Origin: an uncultured Lachnospiraceae bacterium | GTDB taxonomy: Bacteria; Bacillota; Clostridia; Lachnospirales; Lachnospiraceae | Assembly (NCBI GenBank): GCA_905235745.1 | Contig: CAJOMN010000001.1 | Location: forward strand, 310,001-374,000 | Direction of reading: 5' to 3' | DNA length: 64,000 bases | Part shown: piece after piece, positions 46,478 to 55,868 of the stretch | How positions within the stretch are numbered: position 1 is the first letter of the stretch | Layout: each line of letters begins with the position of its first letter | Made by a program: the position numbers and the translations under genes | The notes under the pieces: generated by a model | The model's database searches: none | Told to the model about the DNA's origin: nothing | Seen by the model: the letters and a program-made list of their open reading frames with translations, nothing else

Positions 46478-48652
46478 TTAGTCAATCCTCTTATATACCC
46501 TTACCCCGACTATCATTAGGGATGCTATCCACAGACCATACGACAGTGAGCACGCAAGCGTCATGTACCATGGAACATGATACCACATTCTGATTATAAA
46601 CGGGGCATCTGTTGTCTTCAGGTATACGCGGGTCCTGTTCCTGTCGCCTTTATATACCGGAACATCATCGCCCATTTCATCCTCGGCAACATACCCGTCA
46701 TAGTAGAACCTCGGAAACTCGACATATGCACCGTCCCTGCTGTTAGTATACGAATAATAAATATATGTTCCCTCGCGCTCATAGGCAAGCGATGACACTG
46801 CATCTTCGTCCGATATGTAACCGGCATCGCTGTCATACCATTCCGACTCCGTTCCTGCCGGCAGATAGTCGTCCTGCCGGAATTCTATGTCTCCAATAAC
46901 TGCATCATAATACAGGGGGCGCTTGGTCGTAAAATACTCACGATTGGTCAGCAGATAGCTTACGATACATATGGATAATACGACCGCATATGATGCCGCA
47001 ATGGTCATGACTGCACGCATTCTTCCGTTGCCGGGAATGACCTCCTCAAGCAGCCGGCAGACGCAAAAGATCAGAAAAACGTTGGCTAATGTTATGAACC
47101 GGAATGAATCCTGAAGCATGTTGGTGTAATACTCAATCGCAGGGATTCTTCTAAGCACTGCCCACGGAAACGCCTTCGTTGACATCCAGAACAAAACCGC
47201 CCCACAGACAAACGCAGGCACTACATAAGAGTTCCTGATATTGGATAATCGTCCTCCCTCGATTATCATCACAAGGCAGATGCAGCATATGACAAACAGC
47301 GCAATGATGAATATCCACTTTCTGTCATCATAGGTGGTCCCTCTTGGCCAAAGTGTACCCAAGAAGTTCTCCCACTGAAGCTTTCCCTGTCCCCAGTCGG
47401 TAAAATAGAAACTGAGGAAGCACACTGCGGTTCCGAGTATTAGTCCCGCAAACAGTGCAAGCGTCTTGCCGATGGTACGAAATATAGTAATATCCTTAAA
47501 CCGTGGCAGACAGCACAGTGCAAAAACCACTATTCCGATGCATATGATCGTGGCGGACACAATGTGGCTGCAGAACACTCCGGCAACTCCGTACGCAAGA
47601 AGATACCATTTCCTCCTGTTATGGAAAAATACCTCCACAAGCCCGGCAACAACGAGCGGATAGAACATCTCTGCAAGCAGCGCACCGCCGATACGACCGT
47701 CGCCGAGAAGATCGAACAGCCTCATATTATCAAGGCATATCACTATAATGGTAAGGCATATCTGCCAGTCCCGTTTAAAAATAGTGCGTGCGCTTGCAAG
47801 CGCAATAACAGCCGACGCAATGATAACAAGACATATGAACATCTTGCACGCGCCAAGCTGCGACATTCCAAGCAGCCGCAGAACAGCGGGGATATACAGA
47901 AACAGATTCGGGTACAGTACTCCTATCTGTCCGTAAGAATTGTTCCATTCGGGATATATGACTACGGGAAACTGCCCGTCAATAAGGCCGTAATATATCC
48001 CCTCTATCCGCATCATATGACCTCTTGTATCCACACCAAGGTTAAGACCCGATCTTAATATAAAAGGCGCTATCTGTATTATGACCATCGCCAGCGCCGT
48101 AATAAGCGCCGCTTTGTGCGTACTCCTGTTATAAAAATAAACTCCCAGCCATACAAAAGGTATCAGCAGCAGGAGCAGTATTCCGGATATCGGTCCGTCA
48201 TAATATAGAGGCTTGTCTGATGTGATCGTAATAAACGCTAATTTCAGTTCTCCCCCGGCAGGATAGATAAAATCGATCATTCCGCGGTCTGTTCCCGTAC
48301 CGAGGTCAAACCTGTAATTCCTCGTTGCGGCGTTTTCGAATGTTGGGGGCATCTCATCCGCCAGGTAATTATCATTTCCAAGGGATATCCCGACCTTTGA
48401 CGCGGAGTCGGAAACATATCCGACGGTTATATCATATGTGCCCTTTCGCAGCGAAATGCCGCGCAGCATCATATGCCCGCTCCCGTCCTCATCGGTAACC
48501 TCGCTTATTGCCCGAAAATCAACATCATAGGAATATGCATTCCTTACTGATCTTATCTGCCAGACGGCGGCAATGATCAGGCAGGCTGTAACCGCACAGC
48601 ATGCCAGCATCTGAACAATACTGTAATTAGAACGGAAACTTTTCCTTGTCAT
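46478..48652 (-). CDS. Polytopic membrane protein, GT-C / PTPS-related-like
   Basis: 724 aa. One helix (about 12-30), a beta-rich extracytoplasmic domain (about 38-155), then about eleven helices, and a polar C-terminal part (about 590-690) closed by a last helix. The loop NLGVDTRGHMMRIEGIYYGLIDGQFPVVIYPEWNN fits the PTPS-related membrane protein pattern (a GT-C-like group of unknown function). The ATG lies inside the end of manC (26-nt overlap). Probably a transferase using lipid-linked sugars. Confidence 0.68.
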   Translation of the reverse strand: MTRKSFRSNYSIVQMLACCAVTACLIIAAVWQIRSVRNAYSYDVDFRAISEVTDEDGSGHMMLRGISLRKGTYDITVGYVSDSASKVGISLGNDNYLADEMPPTFENAATRNYRFDLGTGTDRGMIDFIYPAGGELKLAFITITSDKPLYYDGPISGILLLLLIPFVWLGVYFYNRSTHKAALITALAMVIIQIAPFILRSGLNLGVDTRGHMMRIEGIYYGLIDGQFPVVIYPEWNNSYGQIGVLYPNLFLYIPAVLRLLGMSQLGACKMFICLVIIASAVIALASARTIFKRDWQICLTIIVICLDNMRLFDLLGDGRIGGALLAEMFYPLVVAGLVEVFFHNRRKWYLLAYGVAGVFCSHIVSATIICIGIVVFALCCLPRFKDITIFRTIGKTLALFAGLILGTAVCFLSFYFTDWGQGKLQWENFLGTLWPRGTTYDDRKWIFIIALFVICCICLVMIIEGGRLSNIRNSYVVPAFVCGAVLFWMSTKAFPWAVLRRIPAIEYYTNMLQDSFRFITLANVFLIFCVCRLLEEVIPGNGRMRAVMTIAASYAVVLSICIVSYLLTNREYFTTKRPLYYDAVIGDIEFRQDDYLPAGTESEWYDSDAGYISDEDAVSSLAYEREGTYIYYSYTNSRDGAYVEFPRFYYDGYVAEDEMGDDVPVYKGDRNRTRVYLKTTDAPFIIRMWYHVPWYMTLACSLSYGLWIASLMIVGVRVYKRID

Positions 48653-50087
48653 CTACGCTTATCTCTTCTCCGATCTGCACTTCGATGATCTTAAGCTCAC
48701 TGTCCGCAATGACCTTGTGCTTTTGTCCGGCTCGCATTCTGAGGACATCCCCCGGCTTTACCCGGTATACGATCTCGTCTATGATCGCTGTTCCCTCTCC
48801 GGAGATCACTGTCCACACTTCATCCCGCAGCTTGTGGGAATGATAATGCATCCCATGGCCGGGATTGAGCGTAACCATTACAGTCATACTGCCTTCTTCA
48901 ACGGCGATCACGCGATAGCTTCCCCAGCTCTTCTCCGAGAACATAATTCGGTCGTCGATCTTGTCGACAAACGGCTTGATATAACTTGACTGCTGCATGT
49001 CAGATACAAGGATTCCCTGCGCCGATGCACAGATAACGGCATTTTTGATTCCCATGGCAAGAACAGGGACGTTGAGTTCATTGATCACATAAGCGTCTTC
49101 ACACTTGTCATTAAGTATGGCCTCTCCGATAACCGGCTCTTCCATCGCCTCCGTCAGCGTGTTCCATGTTCCGAGATCCTTCCACTTGCCGGAAAATCGC
49201 ATGACCTCGATATCCGGTTCCTTCTCAACGACTGCATAGTCGAAGGATATCTTATCCAGTATCCCGTACTTTGCAAGAAGATCGTTGTAATCGGTAAAAT
49301 CGATCAGTTCGTGGGCTTTATTCAGGACATATGATAACCTGTATGCGAAGACGCCGCCGTTCCAGAGGGCGCCCTGGGCGAGGTAGGATCTGGCGGTTTC
49401 GAGGTCGGGTTTTTCCCTAAATTCTGATACTTTTGAGAAGATTTCGCCTAGGGGATTATAGTTGCATTTTCCCAAAAGGCGCTCCCGCTCGTTTCCAAGC
49501 GTCGCGTTACCAGACTCGTGGGACACCTCGTCAGGTAACGACGCTTTCCAAGTCTTTTGGGAAAAAGCAACTTCATCCCCAGGCTCGTTAACTTGATCTG
49601 CAGCCAACATAATGTAACCGTATTTCTCACTCGGGTAGGTCGGTTCCATACCCATGAGTACAAGGTTGGCGCTTCCGGTGGCTGCGCGTTCGCAAAGTAT
49701 CTTCAGGGCTTCAAAATAATCTTCTTCAACGTAGGGGTCAACGGGGCAGACGACAACCGCCTCATCAGCAGGAACATGCATGACATCCGTAAGATATGCC
49801 GTGGCAAGTGCAATTGCCGGAAACGTATCCCTTCTGCATGGCTCTATAGATATCCCGACATCTTCACCAAGCTGGTTATTGATCGCGGATACCTGAGTCT
49901 TACTGGTTGCTATCGTAACGGTCGCATCAGGATCGACGGTTTTGATCTGACGGTACATACGCTGCACCATTGATTCATATGTTCCGTCTTTACTTTTAAA
50001 TATCTTGATGAACTGTTTGGATCTTATGTCATTTGAAAGCGGCCACAGGCGCTTGCCCGAGCCGCCGGATAATAGAATTATATTCAT
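48627..50087 (-). CDS. manC: Mannose-1-phosphate guanylyltransferase with cupin domain, carrying an in-frame insertion
   Basis: 486 aa. It makes GDP-mannose for the gmd-fcl genes upstream. The nucleotidyltransferase domain has LLSGGSGKRLWPLS, SKQFIKIF and CPVDPYVEE. The C-terminal cupin has EKSWGSYRVIAVEEG and HYHSHKLRDEVW. Between EKYGYI and VSEFREKPD, normally close together, lie about 60 extra residues. Residues 173-209 of these are encoded by a 111-bp palindromic element (49461-49571). The reading frame is kept. The start overlaps the fcl stop as ATGA. Confidence 0.9.
   Translation of the reverse strand: MNIILLSGGSGKRLWPLSNDIRSKQFIKIFKSKDGTYESMVQRMYRQIKTVDPDATVTIATSKTQVSAINNQLGEDVGISIEPCRRDTFPAIALATAYLTDVMHVPADEAVVVCPVDPYVEEDYFEALKILCERAATGSANLVLMGMEPTYPSEKYGYIMLAADQVNEPGDEVAFSQKTWKASLPDEVSHESGNATLGNERERLLGKCNYNPLGEIFSKVSEFREKPDLETARSYLAQGALWNGGVFAYRLSYVLNKAHELIDFTDYNDLLAKYGILDKISFDYAVVEKEPDIEVMRFSGKWKDLGTWNTLTEAMEEPVIGEAILNDKCEDAYVINELNVPVLAMGIKNAVICASAQGILVSDMQQSSYIKPFVDKIDDRIMFSEKSWGSYRVIAVEEGSMTVMVTLNPGHGMHYHSHKLRDEVWTVISGEGTAIIDEIVYRVKPGDVLRMRAGQKHKVIADSELKIIEVQIGEEISVDDKEKFPF
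49461..49571. repeat. Palindromic element inserted in frame within manC
   Basis: Outer arms 49461-49478 (GTTGCATTTTCCCAAAAG) and 49554-49571 are complementary over 18 bp with one mismatch. Inner arms 49499-49511 (GCGTCGCGTTACC) and 49534-49544 (GGTAACGACGC) pair with a 2-nt bulge. Total 111 bp, exactly 37 codons with no stop in the manC frame. This is the structure of a small non-autonomous palindromic element (compare Rickettsia RPEs). Confidence 0.75.
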
Positions 50088-51025
50088 CTTTCAGCTCTCA
50101 TGGGATTATTGAGGAAATCTTCGTAACTTAATCTGATCCCGTCTTCCAGTTCCGTCTTGTATGTCCATCCGAGCGCGGTTGCCTTGGAAACATCAAGAAG
50201 CTTTCTCGGGGTTCCGTTCGGCATTGAAGGATCCCATTTTATATCGCCCGTATATCCGATGACTTTTGCTACAAGTTCCGTAAGATCCTTGATGGTGATC
50301 TCCTTGCCGGTTCCGGCATTTACAGTCTCGTTGCCACTGTAATTGTTCATCAGGAATACGCAGAGGTTTGCAAGATCATCAACATACAGGAATTCCCGAA
50401 GCGGAGAGCCGTCTCCCCAGCATGTTACCTCCGTAAGACCCTGCTCTTTGGCTTCATGGAATCGTCTGATAAGTGCGGGAAGCACATGCGAATGCCTCGG
50501 ATGATAGTTGTCATTCGGTCCGTACAGGTTGGTCGGCATTACACTGATATAATCAGTCCCGTACTGACGGTTCAGGAATTCGCAGTATTTAAGCCCCGAT
50601 ATCTTGGCAAGGGCATATGCCTCATTGGTCTTCTCAAGCTCCCCTGTAAGCAGGCATGACTCCTTCATGGGCTGCGGTGCAAGTCTCGGATATATGCACG
50701 AACTTCCGAGAAATTCAAGCTTCTTACAGCCGTTAACCCACGCCGAATGGATCACGTTCATCTCGAGAACCATGTTCTCATACATGAAGTCCGCAAGCGC
50801 CTCGTTATTGGCTGCGATCCCCCCGACCTTAGCCGCCGCAAGGAACACATACTCCGGCCGCTCTTCATCGAAGAAGCGCTCAACTGCCTTCTGATCACAC
50901 AGATCCAGCTCATTATGCGTCCTTGTGATTATATTCGTATATCCCTGTCTCTCCAGTTCCCTAACGATCGCAGAGCCCACCATTCCGTAGTGTCCCGCAA
51001 CGTATATCTTCGCGCTTTTCTCCAT
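50084..51025 (-). CDS. fcl: GDP-L-fucose synthase
   Basis: 313 aa SDR epimerase-reductase converting GDP-4-keto-6-deoxymannose to GDP-L-fucose. VAGHYGMVGSAIVREL binds NADPH. The GSSCIYPRLAPQPMKES and NEAYALAKISGL segments hold the catalytic residues, and NLYGPNDNYHPRHSHVLPALIRRFHEA is diagnostic. The start ATG shares a base with the gmd stop (TGATG). Confidence 0.94.
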   Translation of the reverse strand: MEKSAKIYVAGHYGMVGSAIVRELERQGYTNIITRTHNELDLCDQKAVERFFDEERPEYVFLAAAKVGGIAANNEALADFMYENMVLEMNVIHSAWVNGCKKLEFLGSSCIYPRLAPQPMKESCLLTGELEKTNEAYALAKISGLKYCEFLNRQYGTDYISVMPTNLYGPNDNYHPRHSHVLPALIRRFHEAKEQGLTEVTCWGDGSPLREFLYVDDLANLCVFLMNNYSGNETVNAGTGKEITIKDLTELVAKVIGYTGDIKWDPSMPNGTPRKLLDVSKATALGWTYKTELEDGIRLSYEDFLNNPMRAER

Positions 51026-52116
51026 CACTTAACTACACCCTTCTCCAGATACTCCTCGAGATTGAGCCTTATGTGCTCTCCGGCACGTTCTACAGCAACC
51101 TTTGCCATGTCATGATCGACCATGATCTTAACAAGCTCTTCAAACGTTGTAGACTGCGGATTCCAGCCGAGCTTCTCCTTAGCCTTGGTCGGATCTCCGA
51201 ACAGATTCACTACATCCGTGGGTCTGTAGAAATCGGGCGATACCTCAACAAGTACCTTCCCCGTTGCCTTATCGATACCCTTCTCATCCATTCCCTCACC
51301 GGTAAACTCAAGCTCAATTCCGGCATAATGAAATGCAAGCTCACAAAACTCCCTTACCGAATGCTGTACACCGGACGCTATGACAAAATCTTCAGGCTGA
51401 TCCTGCTGCAATATCAGCCACATACACTCAACATAGTCCTTGGCATACCCCCAATCACGAAGAGAAGAAAGGTTCCCGAGGTACAGCTTGTCCTGCTTAC
51501 CTTGAGCGATACGCGCCGCTGCAAGCGTAATCTTACGCGTTACAAACGTCTCGCCGCGGCGTTCCGACTCATGATTAAACAAAATGCCGCTGCAGCAGAA
51601 CATGTTATAGGCCTCGCGGTATTCTCTGACAATCCAGTAACCGTACTGCTTGGCAACAGCATACGGACTGTACGGATGGAACGGTGTCTCCTCATTCTGG
51701 GGAACCTCTTCTACCTTGCCGTACAGCTCGGATGTAGATGCCTGATATATCCTGCAAGTATCTGCAAGTCCGCAGTTTCTGACCGCCTCAAGCACACGGA
51801 GCACACCGGTTGCATCCACATCGGCAGTAAATTCGGGCGAATCAAAACTTACCTGGACATGGGACTGTGCCGCCAGATTATATATCTCGTCAGGTCGTAC
51901 AGATCCCACTACAGATACGATACTCATGGAATCCCCGAGATCTCCGTATCTTAAATGAAAATGCGGCTTTCCTTCAAGATGGGCTATCCTCTCACGGTAA
52001 TCGACCGATGAGCGCCGTATCATCCCATAAACCTCATATCCCTTATCAAGCAGAAACTCCGCAAGATAAGATCCGTCCTGCCCGGTCACGCCTGTTATTA
52101 ATGCTTTTTTAGCCAT
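51025..52116 (-). CDS. gmd: GDP-mannose 4,6-dehydratase
   Basis: 363 aa [24 protein letters not shown] binds NADP, and the catalytic region is [17 protein letters not shown] with [10 protein letters not shown]. It feeds fcl directly downstream, and manC in the same operon supplies the substrate. AAGGAG precedes the ATG. Length is normal for the family. Confidence 0.95.
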   Translation of the reverse strand: MAKKALITGVTGQDGSYLAEFLLDKGYEVYGMIRRSSVDYRERIAHLEGKPHFHLRYGDLGDSMSIVSVVGSVRPDEIYNLAAQSHVQVSFDSPEFTADVDATGVLRVLEAVRNCGLADTCRIYQASTSELYGKVEEVPQNEETPFHPYSPYAVAKQYGYWIVREYREAYNMFCCSGILFNHESERRGETFVTRKITLAAARIAQGKQDKLYLGNLSSLRDWGYAKDYVECMWLILQQDQPEDFVIASGVQHSVREFCELAFHYAGIELEFTGEGMDEKGIDKATGKVLVEVSPDFYRPTDVVNLFGDPTKAKEKLGWNPQSTTFEELVKIMVDHDMAKVAVERAGEHIRLNLEEYLEKGVVK

Positions 52117-52139
52117 AACAACTCCTTAAACGTTTTTAT

Positions 52140-52772
52140 TTACTCAACAAGTTCAAAATCACTTGCCGGGTGTTTGCATATCTCACAGATATAATCATCC
52201 GGCAGAGTCTCTCCGATATATTCAAACCCACATATCTTGCAGCGCCACTTATGCATTCCCGGGGGAAGTGCATTGGCATCGTCCTTCTTCTCCTGCGGCT
52301 TTGGCTTGATATGCTCCTGATAGTATGTATATGTCGCCGATGGAGTATCAGCAAGAACCTCCATATCAGTTACTGCTCCGATAAAGAGCGTATGTGTACC
52401 CAGATCAACGGTCTGCTCCACATCAACGGATATATAAGCATTAGTCCCCTCGGTAACATACATCAGTCCATTCGAAGACATTTTACATGCGCTGTATCCG
52501 GCGAACTTATCCACATCCTTGCCGGACTGGAACCCGAAATGCTTGAAGGTATCAAAGCTTGCCTTCTCGCTAAGGATTGATACATTAAACTTCTTCGTAT
52601 CCATCACCATATCATGCGTATAGTTAGCCTTGTTGATGGCAACCGCTATACGGTTTGGCTCGCTTGTCACCTGAATAGCCGTATTGGTGATGCATCCGTT
52701 GTCCTTGTCGTCCCTTTTTGCCGTCAGAACAAACAATCCATAACTTAACTTGAACATTGCCTTGTTATCCAT
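52140..52772 (-). CDS. Flavin reductase-rubredoxin fusion protein
   Basis: 210 aa. Residues 1-165 are an FMN-binding split-barrel (flavin reductase-like: LTAKRDDKDNGCITNTAIQVTS). Residues 172-210 are a short rubredoxin with two CxxC pairs (WRCKICGFEYIG...ICEICKHPASDFE). Similar high-molecular-weight rubredoxins in anaerobic Firmicutes pass electrons to oxygen- or NO-detoxifying flavoproteins. GGAGG precedes the ATG. It is the first gene before gmd, with no obvious link to sugar synthesis. Confidence 0.88.
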   Translation of the reverse strand: MDNKAMFKLSYGLFVLTAKRDDKDNGCITNTAIQVTSEPNRIAVAINKANYTHDMVMDTKKFNVSILSEKASFDTFKHFGFQSGKDVDKFAGYSACKMSSNGLMYVTEGTNAYISVDVEQTVDLGTHTLFIGAVTDMEVLADTPSATYTYYQEHIKPKPQEKKDDANALPPGMHKWRCKICGFEYIGETLPDDYICEICKHPASDFELVE

Positions 52773-52901
52773 AGATATACCTCCGTTTCCCTCTGAAACC
52801 GTAATAAAATCAAGCTTTACACACTAAATTAGATTTTATCATATATAAGTTTCAAATACCACTTTATATATATCTTCAGCATCAGGCTTGGAAACAGTGC
52901 C

Positions 52902-54182
52902 CTACTCTTCGCAGGGTTTGCCGATCCCTCTTACGTACAGATAATAGAATACATAATAATATGCAAACAGAGCAGCCATTACTATAAGATATCCCACCGA
53001 GGCACCGACCGTCCCGGCATATCTGACCGCAGTGTACATTATTATGGTTCCCAATACGAGTGCAAACAGATATCCCCGCAGGATTACGTTCTGCTTCCTC
53101 ATGATGGTCAGGATTACATTGAAATATCCGGATAATGCCAAAAAACCACCGGCAAGCTGCAGAATTACCAATTCCTTCCAATATCCCGTAAGGTCGGTAT
53201 TATATATAAAAGATAGCACCGGAATCCCGAAAGCTCCGGCACCGACAACGCATGCAACCATAATCCCCGCCACTTCAAACATCTGATGTTTTACATTTTC
53301 TCTGAATGCTGATATCTTTCCGTCAGTATACTCTCTGGCAAGTCTCGCTACCGTCGGCTGATATATGAACTGATTAAGAAGCCCGATAACAAACACAGGC
53401 ATTGCCACAAATCCATAGCATGCCTGTATTTCGTCATTCAAATACCTGTCTATAGCAAATTTGGGGACATTGTTGATAAAGAGCGAACAGAACCCTGCAG
53501 CAAATAGAGGAAAAGTGCCGGCTGTGAGCGAAACAAACCATCTGGTTCCGGGAGAACCTGCTCCAATAACCGAATGACAACTATCATTTATAAGGCGTCT
53601 GTATACGATAACGACGATCCAGGTCACAAACACGATCGTTCCTGCTATCGCACCTGCCCCCAGAGCCTTTATCATGTCATTCAATATCATCATAGAAACC
53701 GTAAATACCGCTATGACTGCAGCCCAACGGGAGCAGAACATCCGTGCTCCTATATAGAGCATATCTTTTGACTGAAAATAGCCCCAAATACAGTTTTCAA
53801 CGACCTCGATCATATATATGTATGCCAACAGCGCAACAGACCAGGCTTTTTCACTTTCAAATCCGGAAATTGATAAATATAATACCAGCGACACGATCAT
53901 GAGGCCCAGTGAACAAAACCTGTGTATCAGATACATTTTAAATGTATACTGTCTGTTTACATCCGTAGCCTGAAACATCCTGCCACCAAATGCTCCTATA
54001 GACATCAGTACATTTGCTACGGCAAATGCAAATGAGAGCACTCCGGCGTCAGACAGCTTCCCAAAGCGCATCACGATCATGGACATCAGAATAACTTCGG
54101 CAGCATTTATTACGCCTGCAGCAGTGTTCCATGCATAATCCTTTCGTTTTGATATGGCTCCGGAACAATTATCAGTACTCAA
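52902..54182 (-). CDS. Wzx-type polysaccharide flippase
   Basis: 426 aa with about twelve membrane helices, MATE/Wzx-like (MOP superfamily). The N-terminus AWNTAAGVINAAEVILMSMIVMRFG is typical of oligosaccharide flippases that move lipid-linked repeat units outwards. The TTG start has GGGTGA upstream and overlaps the previous gene's stop by 11 nt. It is the likely exporter for the glycan built by this locus. Confidence 0.82.
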   Translation of the reverse strand: MSTDNCSGAISKRKDYAWNTAAGVINAAEVILMSMIVMRFGKLSDAGVLSFAFAVANVLMSIGAFGGRMFQATDVNRQYTFKMYLIHRFCSLGLMIVSLVLYLSISGFESEKAWSVALLAYIYMIEVVENCIWGYFQSKDMLYIGARMFCSRWAAVIAVFTVSMMILNDMIKALGAGAIAGTIVFVTWIVVIVYRRLINDSCHSVIGAGSPGTRWFVSLTAGTFPLFAAGFCSLFINNVPKFAIDRYLNDEIQACYGFVAMPVFVIGLLNQFIYQPTVARLAREYTDGKISAFRENVKHQMFEVAGIMVACVVGAGAFGIPVLSFIYNTDLTGYWKELVILQLAGGFLALSGYFNVILTIMRKQNVILRGYLFALVLGTIIMYTAVRYAGTVGASVGYLIVMAALFAYYYVFYYLYVRGIGKPCEE

Positions 54183-55701
54183 GTATTATCACCCGGTCAT
54201 CTCTGTAGAGGATATTGTGGGGATGCAGATCAGCATCTCTTTGCTCATACTCATCAACTTCCAGCAGTACAAATTCCGGTGTTCTGTTTTTGAACGATCG
54301 TTGAGTATTCCACTCAAAGAACGTATAGTCATCATCATTGTTGACCGGAGCTACCTGAATCTGTCCGTTCGATGCAAATATTGTTGTGTTGGCATTCCAA
54401 TATGTTGAAATGCCAAATGTATATCCATTTTCAACAAGGAAGTCTATGTAAGTCTGTCGCCATGAAACTGGTTCACGACCATAATTTTTGACATTGTCAA
54501 ATTCCCAGAAGAAAATAGCCAAAACTGATACAATTATTACACCGCAATTAAAACAATCCTTTACCCGTATCGGAGAACTAAATTCAACAGTCATGGTAAA
54601 CAGTGGAATTTGGACAAAAGTCGAAACAGAGAAATATCTATACCTGTATAACATCTCTTCATTGGATTGTGTCAAAACCATAAAAGCAATATTAGCCGTA
54701 GCACAAACCAACGCAAACAATGCGATTAACCTTGTCCTGCTATCCTGATTATTCTTTCGAAGCAATGTAATATTATTAATGAATATAACGCCCCAGAGTA
54801 ATAATTCCGCAAAAATAACTCCGGCATAGAAAACACTCTTTGTTCTTGAGAAATTAATATTCAGCCCGTCTATAAGCGTTTGTGGTATTGAAAGAATGTT
54901 TCGATTAACATCTTGGGACGAATTCAATGATACCCCAATCCCCAACAATGATCCGTTAGCATACATAGGTACAAGAAGTAAACTATATACCGCAAATCCT
55001 ACAATTGCAATAATAAAACAGCATAAAACCAGTTTAATGAATGCATTATGAAGAATACCGATTTCCTTATCATACGAATCAATAAATATCGTTAAGAGAA
55101 GCGGAATAAATACGATCATAAACATACGGATTCCGCATAAACCTGCAAGAAATGAAACTATAAGAGCAATCGCTACATCTCTTCTGGAAACAGCCCTTTC
55201 ACAGGAATAATTCTTAAGCAATGTTCCCACTAAAACAAACGCCAGTAAATAATAGAACAGGTACCCGTGAAACCACACCGAAAAAGACATCTGAAACGTC
55301 ATGATTGGGTTCATAAACAGAACAACCGCCAATATCGATCTAATCATCGAGGAATCCAATATGCGCATAAAGTAGTATATTGAAGCGCTCATCAGCAGAA
55401 AGGCAATAACCGAAGTTGCAATCCAAGTTGACTTATAGTTTTTGAAAACTTTGAACAGAGGAGTCATTATAATCTGATGATGGATTACGTATAGCTCTGT
55501 AGTAGGATACCAGTCAGTTGAAAAGATATATTTTCCGCTATCTGCCAAGTGTTTAGCAAACACAGCATCGCCGGCATAATCCGAATTAATTCCTTCCACC
55601 AAAAAGTACTTCGCTGTGTACCAAATATTGGTAAAGAACTCCCAAATCCAGGTGACTGAGAGAAGCAGAATTATAACTGTTTTATTCTTGGTCTTTTTCA
55701 A
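54172..55701 (-). CDS. Polytopic membrane protein, GT-C-like
   Basis: About 509 aa with ten or more helices and a polar C-terminus of about 90 residues. The loop after helix 1 (EGINSDYAGDAVFAKHLADSG) is a GT-C-like acidic loop. The frame is open to ATG 55740, but that codon overlaps the -10 box of a good promoter. TTG 55701 with AAGGAG upstream gives a natural start (KKTKNKTVIILLL). AT-richer than the genes to its left. Function unknown. Confidence 0.66.
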   Translation of the reverse strand: MKKTKNKTVIILLLSVTWIWEFFTNIWYTAKYFLVEGINSDYAGDAVFAKHLADSGKYIFSTDWYPTTELYVIHHQIIMTPLFKVFKNYKSTWIATSVIAFLLMSASIYYFMRILDSSMIRSILAVVLFMNPIMTFQMSFSVWFHGYLFYYLLAFVLVGTLLKNYSCERAVSRRDVAIALIVSFLAGLCGIRMFMIVFIPLLLTIFIDSYDKEIGILHNAFIKLVLCCFIIAIVGFAVYSLLLVPMYANGSLLGIGVSLNSSQDVNRNILSIPQTLIDGLNINFSRTKSVFYAGVIFAELLLWGVIFINNITLLRKNNQDSRTRLIALFALVCATANIAFMVLTQSNEEMLYRYRYFSVSTFVQIPLFTMTVEFSSPIRVKDCFNCGVIIVSVLAIFFWEFDNVKNYGREPVSWRQTYIDFLVENGYTFGISTYWNANTTIFASNGQIQVAPVNNDDDYTFFEWNTQRSFKNRTPEFVLLEVDEYEQRDADLHPHNILYRDDRVIILEY

Positions 55702-55738
55702 TATCGATTGTTCTCCTTCGCTATCAATAACAGATATC

Positions 55739-55768
55739 ATTATAATAGTATATGATTTAGAGTGTCAA
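55739..55768 (-). promoter_or_regulatory. Promoter of the 54172 membrane protein-flippase operon
   Basis: On the minus strand TTGACA (55763-55768), 18 nt, TATAAT (55739-55744). The predicted transcript starts near 55731, downstream of the upstream-most ATG (55740), so that ATG cannot be the start. Confidence 0.75.
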
Positions 55769-55868
55769 ACTCCATAAAAATCATAATCTGTCACGTATAT
55801 GGTTTCTTTTTTGATATGGATGAAATATAATCTGATATGTACTTACAGATAATAAGGAGACACCCTTT

